A stretch of DNA of 64,000 bases from QHXM01 sp032160165 (lineage in GTDB: Bacteria; Acidobacteriota; Blastocatellia; Pyrinomonadales; Pyrinomonadaceae), in contig JAVHWA010000035.1 in NCBI GenBank assembly GCA_032160165.1, positions 72,292 through 136,291 of the forward strand, in the 5' to 3' direction. A model generated the notes under the pieces. It worked only from the letters and a program-made list of their open reading frames with translations. It was not told where the DNA came from and ran no database searches. Shown here in pieces: positions 25,960 through 32,918 of the stretch. The position numbers and the translations under genes were made by a program. Position 1 is the first letter of the stretch. Every line of letters starts with the position of its first letter.

Positions 25960-27537
25960 CATGCTCTTCGCTATCCACTCGCGCGCGACCTCTTGCTTGT
26001 CTCTGCGATTTCCATCTACTTCGTAGTTCAGCCGACGCATATCGTCGGTTGAAAGTCGACCTCTGAGAAAATCGAGCACCTCTTTTGCCGCCGGTATCCG
26101 CGCGAGAGTGTCGCGCCGTATCAGAATCACGGCCTCGTAGGGCGGAAAATAGTGACGGTCGTCTTCCAGTTGGACCAGATCGAGCGCGCTTATCAAACCA
26201 TCGGTAGAATTTCCTGCGATCAGATCCACTTGCTTGTCCGCCAGTGCGCGATAAGTAAGTGAGAGATCCATCTCGCGGGGGGCGGAACTGAATCGCAAAT
26301 TGTACGTGCGCGCGAAGCTGGGATAGCCGTCGGCGCGCGACATGAAATCCTGCCCGAAACCCGCGCGCCAGTTAATCGCGCGCGGGACAGCATCCGAAAT
26401 CGTTTTCAATCCCAGGCTTCGGGCGTCATCGCCGCGCACAAGAATCGCGAACGTATTCTCGTATCCGAGTGGCGGGCCAACCTCGACGTTGAATCTTTCG
26501 CCGTAGTCGCGCTTCACTGTCTCGTAGACCGTTCGCGCATCGGTGTTGAGCGGATACTTAAGGATCGCCATATACGCCGTGCCCGAATATTCCGGGTAAC
26601 AGTCGATCTGGCCGGACACGAGAGATTCGTGAGAGACGTTGCCGGCCAACTCAAACTGTCTGACAACAGTCACTCCGCGGGCTTCGAGCAATTGCGAGAA
26701 GATCTCTGCGAGTAGGACCGACTCAGTAAAATCCTTAGAGCCGACAACCACCGAGCCCGCATTCGCGGGACGGTTCGCTGTCTCAACTGCTGCGCGATTC
26801 GCGACCCGCAGTGCGATATATCCACCAAGCACGAGCGCAACCGCAATCGAGAGTAGGGCTATCAACTGAGCGCGCACGCGTTTCTTCCGCACCGCACCGG
26901 TCACACTGGTGTCGAAATACTTCTCAAGCAGTCCCAGTCCGAAGTCCGCATAGAGCGCCATCAACGCAGCCGGGATTGCTCCGGCGAGGATCAGTCTATT
27001 GTCGTATTGGCGTAACCCGCGAAAGATATAGGTCCCCAGCCCGCCGGCGCCGACGGCTGCCGCAATCGTGGCAACGCCCACTGAGATAACAACGGCAACT
27101 CGAACGCCCGTCAATATCACGCTCATCGCCAACGGCAGTTCAACCTGCCAAAGAATCTGGCGGTCTGTCATCCCCATAGCGACCGCAGCTTCGCGGACAT
27201 TCCTGTCGACGCCGAGGATTCCGGTGACGGTGTTTCGAATTACAGGAAGCAATGCGTAGAGGACCAGCGCCACGATGGCGGTGCGAGCGCCAATGCCGCC
27301 AAGCAACGGGAGTGGAATCAGAAAGCCGAAGAGCGCCAGACTCGGCACCGTCTGCATCACGTTTGCCAGCCCGAGCACGGGCGCGCGCAACGAAGGCCGG
27401 CGAGTGAGGAGGATGCCGAGAGGGACCCCGATCGCGACAGCGATAGAGGTAGAGATGACCACCAGCATGAGGTGCTCGCCGCAAAGGCGTAGGATGTCCT
27501 GCCAGTTGTTTCTCAGGAACTCTCCCCACCCGCTCAT
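25945..27537 (-). CDS. ABC transporter permease fused to a quaternary-amine-type binding protein
   Basis: A 530-residue fusion. Residues 1-215 form an OpuC/ProW-type permease with several TM segments and an EAA loop (E-A-A-V-A-M-G-M). A further TM (about 222-245) leads to an OpuC/EgtU-type binding domain (about 258-530), with G-S-K-D-F-T-E near its start, D-C-Y-P-E-Y-S-G-T and a late F-P-P-Y-E-A. Start supported by AGGAGG. Together with the ATPase upstream it forms a complete importer for a betaine-like solute. Known fused relatives transport choline, betaine, carnitine or ergothioneine. The adjacent ergothioneine genes favour the last. Confidence 0.88.
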   Translation of the reverse strand: MSGWGEFLRNNWQDILRLCGEHLMLVVISTSIAVAIGVPLGILLTRRPSLRAPVLGLANVMQTVPSLALFGFLIPLPLLGGIGARTAIVALVLYALLPVIRNTVTGILGVDRNVREAAVAMGMTDRQILWQVELPLAMSVILTGVRVAVVISVGVATIAAAVGAGGLGTYIFRGLRQYDNRLILAGAIPAALMALYADFGLGLLEKYFDTSVTGAVRKKRVRAQLIALLSIAVALVLGGYIALRVANRAAVETANRPANAGSVVVGSKDFTESVLLAEIFSQLLEARGVTVVRQFELAGNVSHESLVSGQIDCYPEYSGTAYMAILKYPLNTDARTVYETVKRDYGERFNVEVGPPLGYENTFAILVRGDDARSLGLKTISDAVPRAINWRAGFGQDFMSRADGYPSFARTYNLRFSSAPREMDLSLTYRALADKQVDLIAGNSTDGLISALDLVQLEDDRHYFPPYEAVILIRRDTLARIPAAKEVLDFLRGRLSTDDMRRLNYEVDGNRRDKQEVAREWIAKSMDSDK

Positions 27538-27605
27538 GATTCATGCCTCCTACGACAGATCAGAATCGAATTGATCCCCTTGTCGCGTGCGAACTGAGCA
27601 TCTAT

Positions 27606-27636
27606 CCTCTGCGCCCCTCGGTGTCCGCTGCGTTTA
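27606..27636. repeat. 9-nt-period repeat overlapping an ABC ATPase stop codon
   Basis: CCTCTGCGC, CCCTCGGTG, TCCGCTGCG then TTTAATATG: degenerate nonamers of the same family as 1460-1486 (both end in TGCGTTTAATAT). The ATPase stop (TAA on the minus strand, 27634-27636) lies in the TTTAATA tail. Confidence 0.7.
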
Positions 27637-28404
27637 ATATGTCGTTGTCCCTAATTGTAATGTCTCGATGTAAGCGCGTGCGTGGTCTTCGTTCGAATGC
27701 AGGAATTCTTCGGGCGTCGCCAGAAGCAACAATCGGCCTGCATGCATCAGCCCGATTCGTGTACCAAGAAACAGGGCTTCCCGCACATCGTGGGTCACAA
27801 AGATAACGGTCTTATGTAAGCGTTGACCAAGCTCTTTGAACTCTTTCTGAAGTGCCGCGCGCGTTAACGGATCAAGCGCGCCAAATGGTTCGTCAAGCAA
27901 AAGCAGGGAAGGCTCAACAGCCAACGCCCTGGCCACGCCGACGCGTTGACGCTGGCCCCCGGACAACTCGCGCGGATAACGCTGTGCGAAGACGGCGGCA
28001 TCAAGTCCGACTAGTTGCAGTAGCTCGGTTACGCGGGCTTTGACTTTGACCGGGTCCCAACCTTCGAGCGACGGGACCAGCGCGACATTCCGCTCTACCG
28101 TGAAATGGGGGAAAAGTCCGGCTTCCTGAATCACGTAACCCGTCCGGCGGCGCAGTTGAATCGGGTCCCAATCGGTCGTCTTTCTTCCCTCGACAAGAAC
28201 GTCGCCCGCTGTGGGCAACAGCAGGCGATTGACGAGCCGGAGAGTTGTGGTCTTACCGCAGCCTGATTCGCCCAGCAGAACGAGCGTTTCGCCGCGCCTT
28301 ACTGTCAGGTTGAGATCGTCGATTATCCGCGCCGAAGCGCCTGCGACGCCGTAGTTGACGTTGCGAAATTCGACAATCGGTTGATCTGTTTGCGCCTGGC
28401 TCAT
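27634..28404 (-). CDS. ABC transporter ATPase, OpuCA/EgtV-like
   Basis: A 256-residue cytoplasmic ATPase that would energise the fused permease downstream. Walker A is GESGCGKT (45-52); a Q-loop (Y-V-I-Q-E-A-G-L), signature LSGGQ, Walker B L-L-L-L-D-E-P and switch His in V-T-H-D all follow. It lacks the C-terminal CBS pair of osmotically gated OpuA/ProV ATPases, fitting the shorter EgtV/OpuC-like group. The ATG at 28404 is preferred over an upstream in-frame codon that overlaps another coding frame. Confidence 0.9.
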   Translation of the reverse strand: MSQAQTDQPIVEFRNVNYGVAGASARIIDDLNLTVRRGETLVLLGESGCGKTTTLRLVNRLLLPTAGDVLVEGRKTTDWDPIQLRRRTGYVIQEAGLFPHFTVERNVALVPSLEGWDPVKVKARVTELLQLVGLDAAVFAQRYPRELSGGQRQRVGVARALAVEPSLLLLDEPFGALDPLTRAALQKEFKELGQRLHKTVIFVTHDVREALFLGTRIGLMHAGRLLLLATPEEFLHSNEDHARAYIETLQLGTTTY

Positions 28405-28405
28405 C

Positions 28406-28558
28406 TTAATTCTTCCGGAGTGTGCCGGTCTGCGGCCGTGCGACGGCGAAGGAATGTCCGGCGCGAACAGCCATTTCAGGTTTCTGTGACTGGGCGAACG
28501 TAGCGGCCGAGGCAATCAGGCTCGCTGAAGAGAGTACGTATAACAATCGGTTCATCAT
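28406..28558 (-). CDS. 50-residue micro-protein with signal peptide, upstream of the ABC ATPase
   Basis: A short frame ending one base before the ATPase start, so the two are tightly coupled. It begins with two Met codons and has a clear signal peptide (about 1-22: basic N-terminus, hydrophobic core, S-A-A-T-F-A-Q). Only about 27 mature residues follow. No strong ribosome-binding site was seen. It may be a real small periplasmic peptide, a leader whose translation controls the transporter, or the remnant of a larger exported protein. Confidence 0.45.
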   Translation of the reverse strand: MMNRLLYVLSSASLIASAATFAQSQKPEMAVRAGHSFAVARPQTGTLRKN

Positions 28559-28706
28559 CGGTTCGACTCGCCAAAGTGCTTACTGATGGATTGATTACTA
28601 CTGAAACCGACCTTGGGCGGCGTAAGTAGGTACCGCCGATGAAAACAAACAAAGGAGTGTGATAAAGCGCTCCGCGCAAAAAACCGCGGCCCATTTGGCC
28701 ACTACC

Positions 28707-30116
28707 TCACGCAATTCGCAGATACTCAATCACCCGGTTCATCGAACCGTTCCACGTGCCGTGCCAGTTGTTGAGCAGAATGTCCGAAGGGCAGATGCCG
28801 TCTTCATTCACCTGCTGTCGGAGCAGGTCGAGGTATGGAACCTCATCCGGCGCGACTGTCTCCAATCCGACGACCGCGAGCGTGACAACTTCTTTCGCTA
28901 AGGCAAGGACGTTTACGCCGGCATGTTTCGCATCGAGGGCATCGCGCGCCACCGCTTCCCTTAAACCAATCGCGTCCGCATGGCTCAGTCGCGGCGCGAG
29001 CCTTAGCGCTTCGTCGAGAGTGGCCGCGTCATACATAAGGCCTTTCCAAAAAGCCTGCAACGCGAGCGTGTGCCTGGGTCTGCCCGAGTCCGCGCTTCGC
29101 AGTTCAATGTGCTGCTTAAGACGAGCATCGGTGAAGAGCGTCGTCAGATGATCGGCCCAGTCGCCGAAGACGGGCATCGCGCCCTCGCAGCCGATAGCAA
29201 GGAAGTCTCCAAACTTCATACCGGTGACGGTGTCGAGGTAACGACCATCTCGTTGCGCGAAAAGCATTGGAACGTCGAGCGCGTACGAGACAAACGAATC
29301 CGGAGAAAAATCATCCGTAAGTGTGGGAGGTGAGATCCCGCAACGATCATTATCCGTTTCCAACCAGGCAGCAGCGCGCGTCGATTTGTATCCGGAAGGT
29401 CTTCCGTTTTCAAACGGGGAGTTTGCAAAGATGGCTGTGACAATCGGCGCCAGGCGATTACCCAAGAGAAACTTCCTGGCGAGATCTTCAAATGAGCCAT
29501 AGTCGAGGTTCGCCTGCGTCGCGCAGGTTCGCGTCATCATATCCCAGGCCCGCGATCCGCGCTTGGCGAGATATGGGCGCATCACTTCGTACCTCGCCTT
29601 TGGAAACCATCGCTGCTCTTCAATCGTATGGAAGGGATCAAACCCGACGGCCAGAAACGTCAGGCATTCGGCTTCACCGATTTCATGCAGACGCGCGAGA
29701 TATCGACGGATCTCGTGCTCGACGTCCTTAAGACTGCGTTGGGGCGCGCCGGAGAATTCAATTTGTCCGCCGGGTTCAACGGTCAGTCGGTTCATCTGGC
29801 CTGCGTTCACTTCCACCAGAAGATTGTCTTCAAAAACGAGATCGCTCGAAGAAGGCGCAAAGCCCGCCAGGACTCGTTGAACCTGTGCCGGATTGAGTCG
29901 GGCGTAGTCTCGCCGAGTGTCGTAACCAAAGAGTTCCAGTTCGACACCGCACATCCACTCAGACGGGGGCTTCGCACCTCTCCGCAGATTTTCCACGAAC
30001 AACGGCGCCGCATCTTTCGTCACCTGATCGGTCAGCAGAGGGAAGGCCTCGCGTCGCTCATCGAGGGCGAGGCCAACGTCGGCGTCGTTTGCCTTTAATG
30101 TTTCGTCTCGAATCAT
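28707..30116 (-). CDS. egtA: Glutamate-cysteine ligase, GCS2 type (EgtA-like)
   Basis: A 469-residue ligase forming gamma-glutamylcysteine from Glu, Cys and ATP. GCS2 motifs: G-V-E-L-E-L-F-G-Y, the E-D-N-L-L-V-E-V segment, then G-G-Q-I-E-F-S-G with the catalytic Glu, and H-I-E-L-R-S-A-D late. In mycobacteria EgtA supplies gamma-Glu-Cys to EgtB; the adjacent egtD and egtB support that use here, although glutathione synthesis cannot be excluded. ATG 30116 is preferred because the upstream GTG (30155) lies inside a palindromic repeat. Confidence 0.85.
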   Translation of the reverse strand: MIRDETLKANDADVGLALDERREAFPLLTDQVTKDAAPLFVENLRRGAKPPSEWMCGVELELFGYDTRRDYARLNPAQVQRVLAGFAPSSSDLVFEDNLLVEVNAGQMNRLTVEPGGQIEFSGAPQRSLKDVEHEIRRYLARLHEIGEAECLTFLAVGFDPFHTIEEQRWFPKARYEVMRPYLAKRGSRAWDMMTRTCATQANLDYGSFEDLARKFLLGNRLAPIVTAIFANSPFENGRPSGYKSTRAAAWLETDNDRCGISPPTLTDDFSPDSFVSYALDVPMLFAQRDGRYLDTVTGMKFGDFLAIGCEGAMPVFGDWADHLTTLFTDARLKQHIELRSADSGRPRHTLALQAFWKGLMYDAATLDEALRLAPRLSHADAIGLREAVARDALDAKHAGVNVLALAKEVVTLAVVGLETVAPDEVPYLDLLRQQVNEDGICPSDILLNNWHGTWNGSMNRVIEYLRIA

Positions 30117-30129
30117 CTGAGTTTGGTTA

Positions 30130-30196
30130 TTTGGAGTGCGCTGACGGGTCAGCACCTTAAAGCGGCGATCCCGATATGTCGGGACCGCACTCCAAA
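30130..30196. repeat. Palindromic element between egtD and egtA
   Basis: TTTGGAGTGCG (30130-30140) is inverted as CGCACTCCAAA (30186-30196), an 11-bp perfect terminal stem. Inside is a second palindrome, CCCGATATGTCGGG-like (30170-30183). It fills most of the 100-nt gap and could form a cruciform or transcript stem. Confidence 0.7.
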
Positions 30197-30215
30197 ATAC
30201 GCGCGGCCAACCGGG

Positions 30216-31238
30216 CTAATTCGGTTCCCCCACTGCAACAAAAAGGCTACTGCTAAACTGTTCGTGATCATCAAGCCATGTACGCCGTCGTTCAAAGCCT
30301 GTCGCCGTCGCCAGCTGCGAGAGCCCTTCGAGATCATACTTGTAGGAATTCTCAGTATGAATACGTTCGCCTTCCTCGAAGTGGATTTCAAGCTCGAGCC
30401 TTCGTATGGCGACGGTCTGATTGCGTGAGCTTTCGATATAGACCTCAACCCGTCCGATCTCCTGGTTGTAAACAACGCGATGCCGAAAGCTCCTGATATC
30501 GAAAGTCGCATCGAATTCGCGGTTGATTCGTGTCAGCAGATTGAGATTGAAGGCCGCAGTTACGCCGAGGGCGTCGTCGTAAGCGGCCTCAAGAATCGGC
30601 GCGGATTTTCGCAGATCGACTCCCAGCAGAAGAGCGTCGCCTTCTCGCAGGACGCGACGCATCGCCTTCAAGAACGCGCGCGCTTCGCCGGCATCGAAAT
30701 TTCCGATGTTCGATCCCAGAAAGAGCGCCAGCGTGGCTCCACGCTTCTCTTCCGCAAGCGCCGCCAGGCCATCGTAATAATCGCCGGCATATGCGCTGAT
30801 CCGGAGTTTAGGATACGACTGTAAAAGCACGCGCGAACTGGTCTCTATCGCGGAAGCGGATATATCGACAGGTATGAACAGGAGTTGTGACTGTCGCTTT
30901 AGTAAGGCTTCGATGATGATCCGCGTTTTGAGGGCGCTCCCGCTTCCCATCTCTATCAACGAAACGTCGCGGCCGCCTGCCTCGATTACCATCTCATCGG
31001 CGTAGCGAGTGAGGACCTCATTTTCCGCGCGTGTCAGGTAATACTCTGGCAAAAGACAGATGGCATCGAATAAAACAGAGCCCAGCTCGTCGTAAAAGTA
31101 TTTTGGAAAGAGTCGCTTCGACTCGGCGGTTAGCCCGGCACGCACGTCCTCGCCGAAGCTGGGCGGAGAGTCCGAGCGAACGAGATCACGAATGGTGAGC
31201 CTGCCGGTGCCGGCGGGTTCGGAAAGTGCTCGAGACAT
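30216..31238 (-). CDS. egtD: L-histidine N-alpha-methyltransferase
   Basis: A 340-residue SAM-dependent enzyme that trimethylates histidine to hercynine, the first step to ergothioneine. Key features: P-K-Y-F-Y-D-E-L-G-S and L-P-E-Y-Y-L-T-R-A-E (47-72), the SAM loop I-E-M-G-S-G-S-A-L-K-T (95-105), F-L-G-S-N-I-G-N-F, and a late I-H-T-E-N-S-Y-K-Y with the histidine-binding Glu. AAGGG precedes the ATG. It is divergent from egtB and followed by the GCS2 ligase on the same strand. Confidence 0.93.
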   Translation of the reverse strand: MSRALSEPAGTGRLTIRDLVRSDSPPSFGEDVRAGLTAESKRLFPKYFYDELGSVLFDAICLLPEYYLTRAENEVLTRYADEMVIEAGGRDVSLIEMGSGSALKTRIIIEALLKRQSQLLFIPVDISASAIETSSRVLLQSYPKLRISAYAGDYYDGLAALAEEKRGATLALFLGSNIGNFDAGEARAFLKAMRRVLREGDALLLGVDLRKSAPILEAAYDDALGVTAAFNLNLLTRINREFDATFDIRSFRHRVVYNQEIGRVEVYIESSRNQTVAIRRLELEIHFEEGERIHTENSYKYDLEGLSQLATATGFERRRTWLDDHEQFSSSLFVAVGEPN

Positions 31239-31393
31239 TTGCGCCCTTCGGTGAGAATTCTCAGATGCTCCTGATGGAAGGAGTTCAATTCCACCCGAGA
31301 TTCGGATTTGAAACCGAGATCGTCTGCTAACGTCGTCCTGTCCGATTTCGTCCTTCTGTTATGATAGCTTATCAGAGATCAATGTCCACCTTC

Positions 31394-31452
31394 GATGTCC
31401 GACAAGCTTCAGCTTGTCGTTTCATGCGACAAACTGAAACTTGTCGGACATC
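31394..31452. repeat. 26-bp inverted repeat just upstream of egtB
   Basis: The arms 31394-31419 and 31427-31452 pair at 24 of 26 positions around a 7-nt loop; the left arm is itself palindromic (CGACAAGCT..AGCTTGTCG). The stem would sit in the egtB leader, ending 8 nt before the Shine-Dalgarno. A REP-like repeat or an RNA regulatory stem are both possible. Confidence 0.75.
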
Positions 31453-31473
31453 CGGATAGGGGAGGGATGCGAG

Positions 31474-32781
31474 TTGGCGAACAAGCTGGCGGAAACACTT
31501 GCTCAGCAGATGGCACAGACGCGTGCGAACACGCTCGCATTGTTCGACATCGCGGAAGAAGAAACTTTGCGCCAGAGTCCGGGATTCGGATTCCGGCCTG
31601 TGATGTGGCATCTCGCTCATATCGGCGTCTTCGAGGGCTATTGGCTGATTCAAAAACTGCGGGGTCAGGCGCCTCTCGACGAGCGCTACGAAATAATCTT
31701 CGATCCGATTAAGACGCCGCGAGAAGAGTCGAAAGACCTTCCATCACGTCGCGAGATGGAGAAGTATCTTGAGCGGGTTAGAGAACGCGCACTCGACCAT
31801 TTGTTCGCCATCGATTTTGATCAACCCGAGCCCCGTAATGCCGCTTACCTCTACCAGCTTGTGCTTGAACACGAACAGCAGCATCAGGAGACGCTCGCCT
31901 ACCTGCTTCACCTGCTGGATCCCTCTATGAAAACGCGCCCCGCTGGAGCCGGAGCCCAGAGTGCTGAACCCTCAAGCCAATCCATTGCATCGGCAAAAGA
32001 GATGATTTTGGTCGAAGCAGGTCCTGTGCTGGTGGGAGCAACGGGAAACGAATTCGCCTATGACAACGAGCGCCCTCCGCGGACAATAAATGTTCCCGCG
32101 TTTCGGATAGACAAGTATCTAACGACGAACCAGGAGTATGCGCAATTCATCGACCAAGGCGGCTATAGCCGAAGAGAGTGGTGGAGCGATGAGGGCTGGG
32201 CCCGGCGTGAGCAGGAGAATTGGGAATCTCCGCTCTACTGGACGCAACGAAATGGAAACTGGAGCGTGCAAACAATGTTCGATGAAGGTGTATTCGCGCC
32301 CAGAGATCCCGTGGTGGGCGTCAGTTGGTACGAAGCGCAGGCCTACACGCGTTTTTGTGGGAAGCGCCTGCCAACCGAAGCCGAGTGGGAAAAAGCCGCA
32401 TCGTGGGATGTCGAACGAAGCCACAAAGGCCGCTTTGCCTGGGGCGACGAGCAGCCTTCAATCGAACTATGCAATTTCGATTATCGCTTCTGGGGAACGA
32501 CTCCCGTGGGAAGCTTTCCCAGGGGTGCGAGCGCTGCAGGATGTCTGGACATGACCGGCAATGTGTGGGAGTGGACCAACGATGCTTTCAACGCGTTTCC
32601 AGGGTTCGAACCGTATCCCTACCCTGAATACTCGGAAATCTGGTTTGACGGTGACCATCGCGTTTTGAAAGGCGGCTCGTGGGCAACGCGCTCATCAGCC
32701 CTACGCATCTCTTTTCGAAACTTCTTCCGCCGGCATTTTCGCATCGCTTTTGCAGGGATTCGCTGCGCGGCGGATGCGTAA
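31474..32781 (+). CDS. egtB: Ergothioneine sulfoxide synthase (EgtB)
   Basis: A 435-residue non-haem iron enzyme that joins hercynine to a thiol donor with O2. The N-terminal DinB_2-like domain has W-H-L-A-H-I (His46/His49) and the iron motif E-H-E-Q-Q-H-Q-E (His133, His137). The C-terminal FGE-sulfatase domain has P-T-E-A-E-W-E, D-M-T-G-N-V-W-E-W, K-G-G-S-W and a late G-I-R-C. TTG 31474 is chosen because GGAGG (31461-31465) lies 8 nt before it; the TTG at 31441 lies inside the hairpin. Gamma-Glu-Cys use is inferred from neighbouring egtA. Confidence 0.92.
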   Translation: MANKLAETLAQQMAQTRANTLALFDIAEEETLRQSPGFGFRPVMWHLAHIGVFEGYWLIQKLRGQAPLDERYEIIFDPIKTPREESKDLPSRREMEKYLERVRERALDHLFAIDFDQPEPRNAAYLYQLVLEHEQQHQETLAYLLHLLDPSMKTRPAGAGAQSAEPSSQSIASAKEMILVEAGPVLVGATGNEFAYDNERPPRTINVPAFRIDKYLTTNQEYAQFIDQGGYSRREWWSDEGWARREQENWESPLYWTQRNGNWSVQTMFDEGVFAPRDPVVGVSWYEAQAYTRFCGKRLPTEAEWEKAASWDVERSHKGRFAWGDEQPSIELCNFDYRFWGTTPVGSFPRGASAAGCLDMTGNVWEWTNDAFNAFPGFEPYPYPEYSEIWFDGDHRVLKGGSWATRSSALRISFRNFFRRHFRIAFAGIRCAADA

Positions 32782-32918
32782 AGCTCTATTCATTTCTCAG
32801 CATAGCTATCAAAAGTGCAGGGATTGCCCAACGCAACTAAATTCGGCAAGGTTGCGTAATAACCTATATCCGCCCCGATTGAACGCGGGGAACACTGTCA
32901 AGACTCGCAAGCTTTTCA

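Noticed and set aside
31441..31473. TTG at 31441 as the egtB start
   Set aside because: It lies in a hairpin stem without a ribosome-binding site; TTG 31474 has GGAGG at 8 nt.
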